The notes under the pieces are model-generated. The model saw only the letters and a list, made by a program, of their open reading frames with translations. It was not told the DNA's origin and searched no databases. Positions 43,752 through 53,894 of a DNA stretch of 64,000 bases are shown in pieces. Numbering within the stretch: position 1 is the first letter of the stretch; every line of letters begins with the position of its first letter. A program made the position numbers and the translations under genes. This DNA comes from Flavobacteriales bacterium (GTDB taxonomy: Bacteria > Bacteroidota > Bacteroidia > NS11-12g > UBA955): positions 30,042 to 94,041 of the forward strand of contig CANMCY010000008.1 in NCBI GenBank assembly GCA_947496375.1. The letters run 5' to 3'.

Positions 43752-46700
43752 TTAATGCTGTATCAGCAGGCGGCCGGTGGCTCCATGGTTCAATGTGATG
43801 TTGTATAGGCCTGCAGGAAGCTTGGCAACATTAACATGCGTGGTTTTTTCTGCAGTCAACACTACCTGCCCCTGCATGTTGGTGATGCTGATATGATCTA
43901 CCATTTTGCTGAGGTTCAATACCGCATCTGCCGGAACAGGGTAGAAGGCAATGCCATCGAGGGTTTGTTTATTCACGCCCGTGGCTTTGTCATTGTCTGC
44001 AATGCTAATCAGGCAGGTTGCGCTTGAGCCCTTGGTTGCACCAAAACTCACGCTGCGAATGCTGACGCTCGCTGCTTCTGTGCTTTCAATCTCGGTATCG
44101 TCTGTGGCTAGCAAGCTGATTTCGCTTGTGGTGGCACCTTTGGGTATGGTAACAACAATCGAATCGCCGGTAAGGGCAGGCGTGGTGCTGTAATCGGCAG
44201 CTGAAGCGGTGGTGTTGGATACGGAAAGCACCACACGGGTAGCGTAGTTTGAAGCTTTATCCAGCTGAACAGTCAATTTTTCAGCAACTGCACCTTCTGT
44301 GATGGTCACGTTTGCTTTGTTAAGGGTTGCGGTAGCTACAGGATAAGTGCCGCTTACCTCATACATGCTCACCGTAGCGCTAACTTCATTGCTCAGCACA
44401 ATCATGTGTTTGCCGGTGGGCGACTCGTTGGCAGGGATGAACAGAATGCCCTCTGAACCCAGATCGCCGTCGCCTGCGGGTAAGCGGGTGTTGATGTAAT
44501 CAACGAACACTGGTTTCAAAGGATTCTGCACATTGTATACCATTACCCCACCGGTTCTTTCCAGTGCGATGAACGCATAGGTGGTATCATTGATTACGCC
44601 CATGGCCACGCCTTCGGGCTCAGGGCCTTTGTTGTCGCTGCGGTTTTTAATGGCAGGTGCGCCTGTGGTATTGCTGGCATTGAAGTACCTGCGCCACTGG
44701 GTATCGGTTGCAGTGTAGCGTTCAAAGTCGTTTTTGCTATCGTATTGCAGTTTCATGTCTGCGGCACTCCAGATGCTGAATGAACGGCTTCCGGCCATCA
44801 TGATTTCATCGATATCGCCGTCACCATCGGTGTCACCGGCTCTGCCGGTCACGGTGAGGCGGCCCAGGTTGTGCCCGGCTTTCAGCAGGCCTTGCTCAGG
44901 GAAGCGGGTAGAATCCAGCTTCATGGCAGAAACGCGCAGTTCTTCGGTAAGGGCGGTGTATTCGCGGTAATCTCCTTCATTGGCTGTAACCAGGTAATCT
45001 TTACCGCCTATGCTAAAGCTTTGAACGGCATCGGGAGAATAGAACGCCTTTACCGGCCATGCTCCCATCACAATCTGAGAGCCCTGATCGTTCACATCGG
45101 TGCTGTTTTCAGGCAGACTGAAATCTTTGCTGCCTAGCGCTACCAGCGTATCGATGCGGTTGGTTTGCAGGTTGATGATGGCCATGGCATTGTTTTCCTG
45201 CAACGTAACGTATGCAGTGCGGCTGTCTGTCGAGAAAGTGATGTATTCGGGTTCCATATCCCGGCTGAAGGTGTTTCCTACGCCATATGCGCGAATACCG
45301 GATTGTTTCAGGGCGGCAGCATTGGCATTGAAACGTTTGAAATCAACGGTAGTTACCTTGCTTTGATCAACGCTGTTCAATCCTGCGCTGATATCAACGA
45401 TTGACACGCTGCCTTCTGCATCCTGACTGTAGTCTGCTTCGGGCTGTGCTTCATTGGCGGTAAGGATTTTTTTACCATCAGGGGTAAAGGTAACCATATC
45501 GGGCAATACGCCAACCGTAACGGTTTTCTTGAGGTTGCAACCGGTATCGAGTAGCAGCAATTTGCCGTCGGCACTGATGGTAGCGGATGGACAGGCCACT
45601 GCTACTATGCCGTTGTTGATGGCCACGCTGGTCAGTTCTCCGTATGGGGTGGCATCAAACACCTTGATTTCTTTGGGGTTGGAAGGATCTTTCAGGTCCA
45701 CCATATGAACGGTATTTTTCAAAGAGTTTACCACATACAGACGTTTGCTGCCGGGATCATAGGCACTGATTTCAGCGCTGTTGCCTGTTCCGGCAACGCT
45801 GTAGCGACCGGCAAATTTGAGGGCAATGTTTTTTACGGGTTTAATCACGGGCTGGTCATTGTCAATAATAAAGACAGTCTGGTCTTTGGTGCTACCTGTT
45901 ACTCCGTTGTTGACGATGCTAAGGCGAAGGGCAAAATTTTCGTCGGCTTCTGTTTTGCTGTCTTTCACAATTGCGAAACCATATTTAAGGTCGCCTGCAA
46001 AGTTTGCGGGGATGGTATAAATACTATCTTTCCATACAAAATCTGAGTCTTTTTGTGCAGTTCCAAATTTACTCACCAGGGCCACTTTTCCCTGAATGGT
46101 TTTGCTGTTTGGGGTAGATGTGCGAAGCGTAAAGAAAACGCTGTCTAAAGATTCGTTAACATACTGCACTGCGGCGGTAAATACCACGGTGGGGATGCTG
46201 GGCAATACGCTGCTTCCGGGTGTGGCGAAAATGTCGGTTATGCCGTTCCATGTGGCCACTTTGGTGCCCGAAATCTGCCAGTTTGAGGCATCGTTGTTTT
46301 CCAGGCGATAATCAATGATTTCCAGTGAAGGTCCGCCACCATCGGGTGTAGGAGGACCTAAAGTCCAGGGAGCTGCATCGTCGTAGTTTACAGAGTCGAT
46401 GGTTTTGCCCAATGTATTGCGTATGAAAAGGGGCTCTCCTCCGTTGGAAAGGGCATCCGTATATTGGCCAAAGGGTTTGCCATAGAAACGTTTGCAGGCA
46501 TTGCTATCCATGCCCATCAGGTAAAAGGCACCGGGGTTGAGGGTGATTTCCGGTAAGCTGGTTATTCCGCCATTGTGGAATGTTAAACCACCCAATGCAG
46601 CTGCTGTATTGCCTTTGTTCACGATTTCAATGAAATCAAGGGTGTCAGGGTCGCTGCTGGGTGAATTATACATGATTTCGGTGATGGCCAGATCGGGTGT

Positions 46701-47579
46701 TGTATTGTTGTAAACAACCGTAAAGCTATAATCTGCAGCCATGGGGTTTCCGGCGGTATCCCTGATGTTGCTTTTGGCAGTGATGGTGTAGTATTTTCCT
46801 ACAGTGAGCGCTGGAGAGAATGAAAGGGTAACGGTATCGGCACCGGGACTGCTGCTGCGCAGGGCTGAGCTGAGGGTAGCAGAGGGAGAGATGGAATAAT
46901 TGGTGGTAGAATCGGCGCTGTTGCCCAGCATTTCATTGAAAGCAATTTTAACGGTGCTAAGGTTTTCGATGGAGGTTTTGCTTACGAAAGGCGCGGTTTT
47001 ATCAATATTGGAACCCGTGAGTTTAAAATCATCGATGGCAGCCCAGTCGCCGTTTCCATCCTGCAATGCATAGATGCGAAGGCGCACAAAAGATTTACCG
47101 GCAGGAACCGAAATGGAGACTTTGGTCCAAGCTTTCGAATCTTTGGAAAATTCCACCAGATTGGCACGATTCCATGTTTTGAGGGTGTCGTATTCTACAA
47201 TGTATCCAATGGTGTCAGGAATATCATATGCATTGGTAAAGTAATAGAATTCAATGTCTGTGGTGGTGTATTTGCTGATATCAACGGCCTCAAAATCCAT
47301 GTAGTGGCGGGGGGAGGAAACAGTAACGGGATTGTTTAAATCACGCATACCCCAAAGTTTGGTGCCGGTGCGAGCCGTAATTTTAAGGTCAGTTCCTGCG
47401 GTTAGCCCTATTTCACTGGTGTCGGCCCATTGGTCAGACAGAGATATAAAGTTATACCTTGCATAGTTGGTGGTGAATTTCCAGTTATCAGAGCCGGATT
47501 TTTCAAATCCCTGGAATTTTTGTGAAAAAAGAAAATTGGCACCCAGTAAGCCAATTGTCAATATTGTAATTTTTTTCAT
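43752..47579 (-). CDS. Large T9SS-secreted protein with lamin-tail, choice-of-anchor I and Calx-beta-like domains
   Basis: 1275 residues. A signal peptide (KKITILTIGLLGANFLFS) is followed by a carbohydrate-binding-like domain (to ~190) and an Ig-like Big_5-type domain (~195-290). A lamin-tail domain comes next (LAITEIMYNSPSSDPDTLDFIEIVN), then a Calx-beta-like segment, a seven-bladed propeller-like choice-of-anchor I region (~590-1040, with DMEPEYITFS and DTDGDGDIDEI) and a second Calx-beta domain. It ends in a T9SS type A sorting signal (FYPVPADAVLNL ... LPAGLYNITL). Relatives are annotated as secreted esterase- or phytase-like proteins, but no active site is assigned here. It is a surface or released protein under PorX-dependent export (inference). 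Confidence 0.88.
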   Translation of the reverse strand: MKKITILTIGLLGANFLFSQKFQGFEKSGSDNWKFTTNYARYNFISLSDQWADTSEIGLTAGTDLKITARTGTKLWGMRDLNNPVTVSSPRHYMDFEAVDISKYTTTDIEFYYFTNAYDIPDTIGYIVEYDTLKTWNRANLVEFSKDSKAWTKVSISVPAGKSFVRLRIYALQDGNGDWAAIDDFKLTGSNIDKTAPFVSKTSIENLSTVKIAFNEMLGNSADSTTNYSISPSATLSSALRSSSPGADTVTLSFSPALTVGKYYTITAKSNIRDTAGNPMAADYSFTVVYNNTTPDLAITEIMYNSPSSDPDTLDFIEIVNKGNTAAALGGLTFHNGGITSLPEITLNPGAFYLMGMDSNACKRFYGKPFGQYTDALSNGGEPLFIRNTLGKTIDSVNYDDAAPWTLGPPTPDGGGPSLEIIDYRLENNDASNWQISGTKVATWNGITDIFATPGSSVLPSIPTVVFTAAVQYVNESLDSVFFTLRTSTPNSKTIQGKVALVSKFGTAQKDSDFVWKDSIYTIPANFAGDLKYGFAIVKDSKTEADENFALRLSIVNNGVTGSTKDQTVFIIDNDQPVIKPVKNIALKFAGRYSVAGTGNSAEISAYDPGSKRLYVVNSLKNTVHMVDLKDPSNPKEIKVFDATPYGELTSVAINNGIVAVACPSATISADGKLLLLDTGCNLKKTVTVGVLPDMVTFTPDGKKILTANEAQPEADYSQDAEGSVSIVDISAGLNSVDQSKVTTVDFKRFNANAAALKQSGIRAYGVGNTFSRDMEPEYITFSTDSRTAYVTLQENNAMAIINLQTNRIDTLVALGSKDFSLPENSTDVNDQGSQIVMGAWPVKAFYSPDAVQSFSIGGKDYLVTANEGDYREYTALTEELRVSAMKLDSTRFPEQGLLKAGHNLGRLTVTGRAGDTDGDGDIDEIMMAGSRSFSIWSAADMKLQYDSKNDFERYTATDTQWRRYFNASNTTGAPAIKNRSDNKGPEPEGVAMGVINDTTYAFIALERTGGVMVYNVQNPLKPVFVDYINTRLPAGDGDLGSEGILFIPANESPTGKHMIVLSNEVSATVSMYEVSGTYPVATATLNKANVTITEGAVAEKLTVQLDKASNYATRVVLSVSNTTASAADYSTTPALTGDSIVVTIPKGATTSEISLLATDDTEIESTEAASVSIRSVSFGATKGSSATCLISIADNDKATGVNKQTLDGIAFYPVPADAVLNLSKMVDHISITNMQGQVVLTAEKTTHVNVAKLPAGLYNITLNHGATGRLLIQH

Positions 47580-47717
47580 ATTGAGGCGAAATTCTTACGA
47601 ATTTGTTTTTTTATGAATAACAGATTATTATAGATACATTATCTGGCATTGATGAATGTTTACCATTCAATAACAATGACAAACGTCAAGAAATACGTGA
47701 TTAAAAAAAGGCCGAAA

Positions 47718-48779
47718 TTAAACAGCTTCTGTGTTGCCGAAAATTCCGGTAACAGGGGCTATATCTGCGAATTTTTTAGGGGTTAATTTATAGTCCCCGG
47801 CTTTATCCATTATCCAGCGAATAATGGCAGCATTTTCATTAAAAGTCGGTTTGATAGTGGGGGCATCGCCATAATACCATCGGTGTATGCTTACTCCGGT
47901 CCTGGTCGTAAGATTTTCGAGAACCGGGACATTCCATTCTTGCAGTGCAGCGGCATTGCACCACTGTTCATATTGCCCGTGTATGGGCATCACCATCACC
48001 CGTTTGCCCAGATAGAGCGCCTCTGCCGGGGTTTCAAAACCACCCCCTGTTATAATACCGTGGCAATCAATCAAGCTTTGGGTAAACATCTCATTGTCGA
48101 TGGGATAGAAGGTGATGTTATCCAGCTGTTTTATGGTTTTGGTTTCGCGGGTAAATACCTGAAAGTGAATGTAGGTGAGGGATTTGAGGTAGGTAGCAAT
48201 TTCATTTCCAGGGTATTGGGGAAGGTAAACGGTCACATATCCGCGGTCGGTAGGGTTTGCATTCACAACGGCGGATTTGATGATGGGGGTGTTGATATTG
48301 TCGTCGTATTGTTTAAAATGCAATCCCAGATTAACGCTGCCGGTACAGTAGTTCTTAAGTACCCATTCTCCAAGGGTATCCTTTTTCAAAGGCCTTGGCA
48401 CCAGTGGGCTTCTGAAGCTGGCCTGATGCCCAAAATGCACCGATGGAAGTCCTTTGAGTTTGCAGGCAATGGAGGTAATGCTCTCAAAGTCATTCAATAT
48501 CAAATCATACTGGTGCAGCGGCAGTTTCAATGCATCTTTAACCAGCATGGCGGGCTTGAGTTTTTTGGCAATCTTCCAGTAATCCAGCCCCCCTTTTTTA
48601 TTGTATTCCAGACTTAGGCCTTTGCTGCGGTATACGATGGGCAATCCCTGGCCAAGCTGGGCATTGGTGCCGCTTAAGAAAATATCTACATCACCATATT
48701 GCTTCAGATAGGGTAAAATTTCTAAGGCCCGGGCTATATGTCCATTGCCGGTGGCCTGAACAGCGTAGAAAATTCTCAT
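47718..48779 (-). CDS. MurG-like glycosyltransferase family protein
   Basis: 353 residues with two Rossmann-like halves. The N-terminal glycine motif is in YAVQATGNGHIARALEIL, and the UDP-sugar-binding C-terminal motif is GIITGGGFETPAEALYLGKRVMVMP. This resembles GT28/MurG-type enzymes of the MJ1255/VC2487 family. Donor and acceptor unknown. Its ATG overlaps the stop of the upstream phosphoesterase (ATGA), so both act in one operon, probably in envelope glycan or glycolipid synthesis. Confidence 0.85.
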   Translation of the reverse strand: MRIFYAVQATGNGHIARALEILPYLKQYGDVDIFLSGTNAQLGQGLPIVYRSKGLSLEYNKKGGLDYWKIAKKLKPAMLVKDALKLPLHQYDLILNDFESITSIACKLKGLPSVHFGHQASFRSPLVPRPLKKDTLGEWVLKNYCTGSVNLGLHFKQYDDNINTPIIKSAVVNANPTDRGYVTVYLPQYPGNEIATYLKSLTYIHFQVFTRETKTIKQLDNITFYPIDNEMFTQSLIDCHGIITGGGFETPAEALYLGKRVMVMPIHGQYEQWCNAAALQEWNVPVLENLTTRTGVSIHRWYYGDAPTIKPTFNENAAIIRWIMDKAGDYKLTPKKFADIAPVTGIFGNTEAV

Positions 48780-49621
48780 TTTACCAAAGATTGAATGACC
48801 AGTTCTACAGGATTATTAACAACATCAGGAAATGGGTGCTTTTTGGTAAGTTCAAATACCGTGGCATGCGCGGTTTTTGCTTCAGCATACTGGTAGATAT
48901 TCCAGTCTCCATTTTCATATTCCAGGGCTGTCAGATTCTCTATCCAGTCACCGCTGTTCAGGTAACGGATTTTACCGTTTTCTGTTTCAATGATTCTATC
49001 CTGTGGCTGATGAATGTGTCCGCAGATTACGTAGTCATATTGTTTTTCTATTCCCAGGTCTGCGGCACAGGTTTCAAAATCTCCAATCCAGCGTACGGCT
49101 CTTTTTACGGATGCTTTCACTTTTTTACTGAAGCTCATTTTTTCGCGGCCCAGGGTTTTCAACACAAAATTGATGAGGCGATTTAGCAGTATCAGTAAGT
49201 CATACCCTTTGCCACCCAATTTTGCCAGCCATTTGGCGGCTCCATTGGTGCTTGCGTCAAAAACATCCCCGTGAAATATCCAGGCTCTTTTTCCATCTAT
49301 TTCCAACACAAGTTTATCATCCAGGTAAAAATTTCCCATATTAAATCCTGAGTATCTTCTCAGCATTTCATCGTGGTTTCCGGTGATGTAGTAAACTTTT
49401 GTGCCCTTGCTGATAAAGGAAGTAATCTCCTTAATTACCTGCATGTGGGTGGCAGGGAAATAACGTTTACTGAAAGCCCACCCGTCTATGATGTCACCAT
49501 TCAGCACCAGTATTTCCGGTTGTATGGATTTTAGGTATTGTACAAGCTCAGTGGCATGGCAGCCATAAGTGCCCAAATGTACATCGCTTATGATAACGGC
49601 CTGAAGCTTACGAACCTGCAT
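48776..49621 (-). CDS. LpxH-like UDP-2,3-diacylglucosamine diphosphatase / metallophosphoesterase
   Basis: 281 residues from the Met at 49621; an upstream in-frame start at 49639 is also possible. Calcineurin-like metal-ligand motifs in order: ISDVHLGTYG, LNGDIIDGW, ITGNHDEMLRRY, WIFHGDVFD and VICGHIHQP. This order and spacing fit LpxH-type enzymes of lipid A synthesis, though family members with other substrates exist. It is the first gene of a two-gene unit with the glycosyltransferase. Confidence 0.87.
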   Translation of the reverse strand: MQVRKLQAVIISDVHLGTYGCHATELVQYLKSIQPEILVLNGDIIDGWAFSKRYFPATHMQVIKEITSFISKGTKVYYITGNHDEMLRRYSGFNMGNFYLDDKLVLEIDGKRAWIFHGDVFDASTNGAAKWLAKLGGKGYDLLILLNRLINFVLKTLGREKMSFSKKVKASVKRAVRWIGDFETCAADLGIEKQYDYVICGHIHQPQDRIIETENGKIRYLNSGDWIENLTALEYENGDWNIYQYAEAKTAHATVFELTKKHPFPDVVNNPVELVIQSLVK

Positions 49622-49708
49622 AAACAAAGTTGATTTCAAAGGGTTTACATATAATGAATGAAGTGTTTTATTTATGTTATTTAAAAATGAATAGTTTTAA
49701 TATTAAAT

Positions 49709-49743
49709 AAAAAAAATGGCAGCTATTAGCTGCCATTTTTTTT
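49709..49743. terminator. Terminator of the TonB-dependent receptor gene
   Basis: 16-bp perfect stem (eight A, TGGCAGCT and complement) with an ATT loop, 15 bases past the minus-strand stop at 49758. Confidence 0.9.
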
Positions 49744-49757
49744 GAGATTGGTTGCGG

Positions 49758-52700
49758 TTAGTTAAAGGTGTAACGCAATCCGAATTGCATTTGCCAAACA
49801 TCGTTCAGGCCTGCACTCTGAGAGGTAACAGTGTTGATGAGCTGGTTGCCTTTATCTCTGTTTAAAGAGTAGATTGGGTTATTGTTTGCATCTTTACCTT
49901 CATATTTGAGTAAAGCAGCATAATTAACCTGATCGCTCACGCCCCAGGCAGAGTTCAGCAAGTTTCCTACATTGTAGATGTCCAGGCGAAGCTGAAGGGC
50001 ATGTTTGCCTGGTTTTTTCAGGCGGATTTCTTGAATAACCGAAAGGTCAAATGTTGTGAGCCAGGGCATCAAAACACCATTGCGCTGAGCATATTTGCCT
50101 TTGTTGGCGCTGAGATAAGCATCACTGTTTAAAAGTGCGTTGAAAGCATCTTTTTGCTCTTGCACGGTTGCAGTGTCTTTGTTCACAACGGTTTGTTTCC
50201 AGTTCACTTCATCAGCAGAATTGGGTATGTAAATAAGATCATTGTTGGCAAGTTGATCGCCGTTCATGTCGTTGGAATAGAACATGCTGTAGCGGCCCTG
50301 GTTGCCTGACTGCATAAACAGACTGATGGTGGTGGGGTAGTTTTTAACAGGGGTTTTGTAGGTGATAGCACCAATAATTCTGTGACGCTGATCGTTATCT
50401 GAGAAGGCGAGATCAGGAAGATTGTTGCCTTTTACGCTTCTGTTGTCGCGCCAGCTGCTGTAGGCAATGGAGCCACCGGTGATAAGGTCTTTGGTTTCAG
50501 AAAAATTGTAAGCCAACATAAAGCCGAAGCCGTTTACAGCAGGTTTTTCAATTTTAACGGTAGCTGAATAGTTATATCCTTTGTTGGTGTTGGTTAGCAG
50601 TATTGCATCTGAAACATTGTCATACACGCGGTTTGGATTGTTTGCATAGCCAAAATAGGGGCGAGTATCAGGTCCACTGAAATTGCCTATGGGGTTTTCC
50701 TGATTTACGTTCAGGTACATGATGTTGTTGATGGTTCTGTTGTACATGAATTCCAAAGTGCCAATCAATCCACCGGGCAATTTGGCGTCTACACCGATAT
50801 CTGATCTCCAGATCTGAGGAAACTTGAAGTTAGGATCGGTGAGTGCGAGGTTAAATGAAGATGGGGTGGTTGGGTTGGCAGGGATAAATGCTTCAACGTC
50901 TTTGCTGAAAGCAGAAACACCAGACTGGCTGGGGATTTGGTTAATGCGAATATTATCATAACGCATAGAACCGGTGGTAACGCCGTTGTTGCTCAGCTGA
51001 TTGCTAATCCATACAAATGCGGGACGACCTGTAAACAAGCCGGATCCACCACGCACCTGAATGTCGCGATTTCCCTTGGCATTGAGGTTGAATCCTACTC
51101 TGGGAGATACAAGGGGTTTTCCTTTTGGCAGGGCTTTGGTAGAATAAGCGGTGCGGTTTCCATCGGGCCCGATAAACTTCATGGTGTCAACCCTTTTGTT
51201 CCAATACTCGCTTTCAGAAGCATAGCTGGGCATGTCAATGCGAACGCCGCCTGTGATTTTAAGGCGAGATGAAGCATTGAACTGATCCTGAATATAAGCT
51301 CCTAACTGTGTAACCACAGGAGATGCGGTGGGTAGGGCACCACCTTCAACAGCGCTGTAAGTAAGCGCATAGCGTTTCAGCTGTACGGAGGTGTCGCCGT
51401 TGGCGCTTTTGTAAAAGTCGCTCAAAGAATTGTATATGTACTGACCGTAGTAGGTAGGTGTGAAGGTGTTTTCAAATGCAAAACGCTCGTAGTTGAAGCC
51501 GGCATTCACGGTATGTCTGCCTTTGTAGTAAGTTAAGTTTTCCTGCACTTGCCATGTGTTGGTATTCAGTATGTTGTTTGGGGTGAAGGGCTCATAGCCG
51601 AAAGATGTGTAGGTTAAGCCACCTTCCATGATGTCGACCAACGGGAAAATACCGCCGCCGCTGCTGCGGAAATCGCGGTTGGCTGTGTAACCCACCTGGA
51701 ATGAAGAGAATAAGCGTTTGCTAATATTTGAATTCAGTTCAGCGATTACCGAGCGGAGGTTGTTGTTAATAATGTAATTATTATTAGAGAAATTCAGTGC
51801 ATTGATGGTTCCATTTCTTCCGCCGGAGAAAGTGCCTGAGTTTGAAGCCAAAACATCTCTTCTTGATACCAGGGAGTTGTAACGCAAAGATGCTTTATGC
51901 TTGTTGCTGATGTTCCAGTCAAATTTCAACAGGTACTTGAAACTGTAGGTTTCGCGCTTATATCCATCATATTCACCGGCTTCGTAACCGAATTTATCTT
52001 TCAGGAATGTGCGCAGTGAATCGAGTGCGGAAGCCCTAACTCGGGTAACGTTAGCAGTTCCATTGGGTTCGCCCCTGTTTGCTTTGTATTGAGTGCCTGG
52101 ATCAAAGCGTTTTTCTTCTTCAGCATTGGCAAAGAAAAATAGTTTGTTTTTGATGAGGGGCCCACCGAATCTAAAGCCCATCTGACGTACATTGTATTCA
52201 TCGGCAGTAACTTCAATGTCACCGGCTTTTTTACCGACCATATTGTTGTTTCTGCTGTTTACAAAAGCACTCCCTTCGAAGTTGTTTGTACCTGAACGGG
52301 TAACTGCATTGATGCCTGCGCCGGTAAAGCCGCCCAAACGAGCGTCGTAGGGAGCAAGATTCACCTGGATTTCCTGAATGGCATCCAACGAAATAGGGGT
52401 AGAAGCTGTCTGACCGGCAGGTGCTGAAGCCAGACCAAATGAGTTATTAAAAATAGAACCGTCGATAGTTAGGTTGTTGAAACGTGAATCCTGTCCTGCA
52501 AAAGAAACACCGTTGCCGGTGGTTGATGCAACAGAACTTGATCTGCTTTGGGGGGTCATTCTCAAAAAGTCATTCAGGTTGCGGCTCAGGGTAGGCAATG
52601 TGTTGATTGCTTCCTGGTTGATGTTGGTGTTAGCACCCGTGTTTTGAGAGTTCAGGATTTTAGAACGCTGCACAGAGATGTTTACGGTAGACATGGCACT

Positions 52701-53039
52701 TTCTTTGGAAAGCGCAATGAGGTCCAATACAAAATCCTGTCCCAAAGTGGTGTAAATGTCCTTCACAGTAATGGATTTGTAGTCACCGTACTCCACGTCA
52801 ATTACGTAGGGACCACCGATCCTCACTGCCGGAATGTGATAGGTTCCCGCTGAAGTAGAAGATGCGGTGAAAATGGTGCCACTCGGTTCGTGGACTGCTT
52901 TAACGGTAGCGCCATTGAGTGGATTGCCGTTACCATCTTTTACGGTTCCTGTGAAACCGGCATTGGTTACCTGTGCATTTGTTCTGCCCGCAATCAAGAG
53001 GGAAACAAACAGGCAAGATTTAATAAAAAAGTTTTTCAT
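49758..53039 (-). CDS. Oar-like TonB-dependent outer membrane receptor
   Basis: 1093 residues. Signal peptide (to ~22), then a carboxypeptidase-regulatory-like beta domain (GFTGTVKDGNGNPLNGATVKAVH, ~25-110). A plug domain follows (LPTLSRNLNDFLRMTPQSR and NNLTIDGSIFNNSFG), then a 22-strand barrel region ending in a terminal aromatic (LRYTFN). The GYDARLGGFTGAGINAVTRSGTN-like stretch is characteristic of the OmpA-related Oar group. It probably imports a TonB-dependent substrate or supports surface functions; substrate unknown. No SusD partner is adjacent. Confidence 0.92.
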   Translation of the reverse strand: MKNFFIKSCLFVSLLIAGRTNAQVTNAGFTGTVKDGNGNPLNGATVKAVHEPSGTIFTASSTSAGTYHIPAVRIGGPYVIDVEYGDYKSITVKDIYTTLGQDFVLDLIALSKESAMSTVNISVQRSKILNSQNTGANTNINQEAINTLPTLSRNLNDFLRMTPQSRSSSVASTTGNGVSFAGQDSRFNNLTIDGSIFNNSFGLASAPAGQTASTPISLDAIQEIQVNLAPYDARLGGFTGAGINAVTRSGTNNFEGSAFVNSRNNNMVGKKAGDIEVTADEYNVRQMGFRFGGPLIKNKLFFFANAEEEKRFDPGTQYKANRGEPNGTANVTRVRASALDSLRTFLKDKFGYEAGEYDGYKRETYSFKYLLKFDWNISNKHKASLRYNSLVSRRDVLASNSGTFSGGRNGTINALNFSNNNYIINNNLRSVIAELNSNISKRLFSSFQVGYTANRDFRSSGGGIFPLVDIMEGGLTYTSFGYEPFTPNNILNTNTWQVQENLTYYKGRHTVNAGFNYERFAFENTFTPTYYGQYIYNSLSDFYKSANGDTSVQLKRYALTYSAVEGGALPTASPVVTQLGAYIQDQFNASSRLKITGGVRIDMPSYASESEYWNKRVDTMKFIGPDGNRTAYSTKALPKGKPLVSPRVGFNLNAKGNRDIQVRGGSGLFTGRPAFVWISNQLSNNGVTTGSMRYDNIRINQIPSQSGVSAFSKDVEAFIPANPTTPSSFNLALTDPNFKFPQIWRSDIGVDAKLPGGLIGTLEFMYNRTINNIMYLNVNQENPIGNFSGPDTRPYFGYANNPNRVYDNVSDAILLTNTNKGYNYSATVKIEKPAVNGFGFMLAYNFSETKDLITGGSIAYSSWRDNRSVKGNNLPDLAFSDNDQRHRIIGAITYKTPVKNYPTTISLFMQSGNQGRYSMFYSNDMNGDQLANNDLIYIPNSADEVNWKQTVVNKDTATVQEQKDAFNALLNSDAYLSANKGKYAQRNGVLMPWLTTFDLSVIQEIRLKKPGKHALQLRLDIYNVGNLLNSAWGVSDQVNYAALLKYEGKDANNNPIYSLNRDKGNQLINTVTSQSAGLNDVWQMQFGLRYTFN

Positions 53040-53222
53040 GGTGTATTACTTGCGAGCAAAAAACCCCTTTCACCAAAAATTCAATCTTTAGTTATTGTTA
53101 CTAATAGTTTATCAATAATTGATATAGTATGTATTTGAAAAAATTTAGAAAAAAATTTGAAAACACTAGCTTAACATGGTTAATTCAAAGCAGTACCAGC
53201 TGAAGATTTATAAACACATTTG
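53040..53222. other. Intergenic region between the receptor and the Crp/Fnr gene
   Basis: AT-rich divergent region. Only a lone GTAACA/TGTTAC half-site near 53095-53102 is seen; a full copy of the sulfur-locus operator is absent. No gene is evident. Confidence 0.4.
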
Positions 53223-53250
53223 TTGACTTTGGAGTTAAAGTCTAACTTTG
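53223..53250 (+). promoter_or_regulatory. Promoter of the Crp/Fnr regulator gene
   Basis: TTG at 53223-53225, a 17-base spacer and an exact -7 box TAACTTTG at 53243-53250, 12 bases before the ATG at 53263. Confidence 0.6.
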
Positions 53251-53262
53251 AAATTGTTAATC

Positions 53263-53886
53263 ATGAATTCCCTGCAAACCCATTTCTCCCGTTTCGAGCC
53301 TGAATTATTGGATACTATTTCCAGCAAGGGAATTACAAAAAATTTCAAGGCGGGAACCCAAATCATCGGCTCCGGTGAGCCCATGAAATACACCATGCTG
53401 GTGCTGAGCGGCAGAATTAAACTCTACACAGAAGGAGAAAACGGAGAGGAGTTTTTTATGTATTACCTGGAGCCCGGACAAGCCTGCGCGCTGAGTTTCG
53501 TGTGTGCTGCACGTAATAAGAAAAGCGATGTAGAGGCCTTTGCCATCGAAGACAGTGAAGTGCTTTTTATTCCTGTGGAGTACATGGATGAGCTGATGCT
53601 GAAATATAAATCGTGGTACATTTTTGTGGTGGAAACCTATAGGTCTCGCTATCAGGAGTTGCTGGATGCCATACGCAGTGTGGCTTTTCATGCCATGGAC
53701 GAACGGCTTGAATACTATTTAATTCGGCAGAAAAATGCGTTCAACACATCCACGCTACATCTTACCCATGAGCAAATTGCCAACGACCTAAATTCTTCCA
53801 GGGTGGTAATATCGCGGTTGCTGAAACAAATGGAAAACCAAAACCTGGTGAAACTGCACCGCAACAGCATTGAATTATTATTCTGA
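53263..53886 (+). CDS. Crp/Fnr family regulator of the sulfur locus
   Basis: 207 residues from the ATG at 53263, which sits behind a consensus promoter. The N-terminal cyclic-nucleotide-binding-like fold (residues ~10-120) lacks the full cAMP phosphate-binding cassette. It contains the protein's only two cysteines, Cys75 and Cys81 (GQACALSFVCAAR). The C-terminal winged helix has the recognition helix SSRVVISRLLKQ; relative to Crp the first Arg and the last Arg are kept while the Glu is Val. No FNR-type cysteine cluster is present. I infer a thiol-based sensor controlling the genes downstream, which carry matching operators. Confidence 0.9.
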   Translation: MNSLQTHFSRFEPELLDTISSKGITKNFKAGTQIIGSGEPMKYTMLVLSGRIKLYTEGENGEEFFMYYLEPGQACALSFVCAARNKKSDVEAFAIEDSEVLFIPVEYMDELMLKYKSWYIFVVETYRSRYQELLDAIRSVAFHAMDERLEYYLIRQKNAFNTSTLHLTHEQIANDLNSSRVVISRLLKQMENQNLVKLHRNSIELLF

Positions 53887-53894
53887 AACTCCTG

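Noticed and set aside
47883..48617. 244-codon frame on the plus strand
   Set aside because: It lies wholly antisense to the glycosyltransferase gene, which has clear family motifs and operon overlap; the frame shows no domain.
53040..53222. Full Crp-type operator for the TonB-dependent receptor or for self-regulation
   Set aside because: Only a single half-site is seen and the position equivalent to -41.5 of the regulator promoter does not match the motif.
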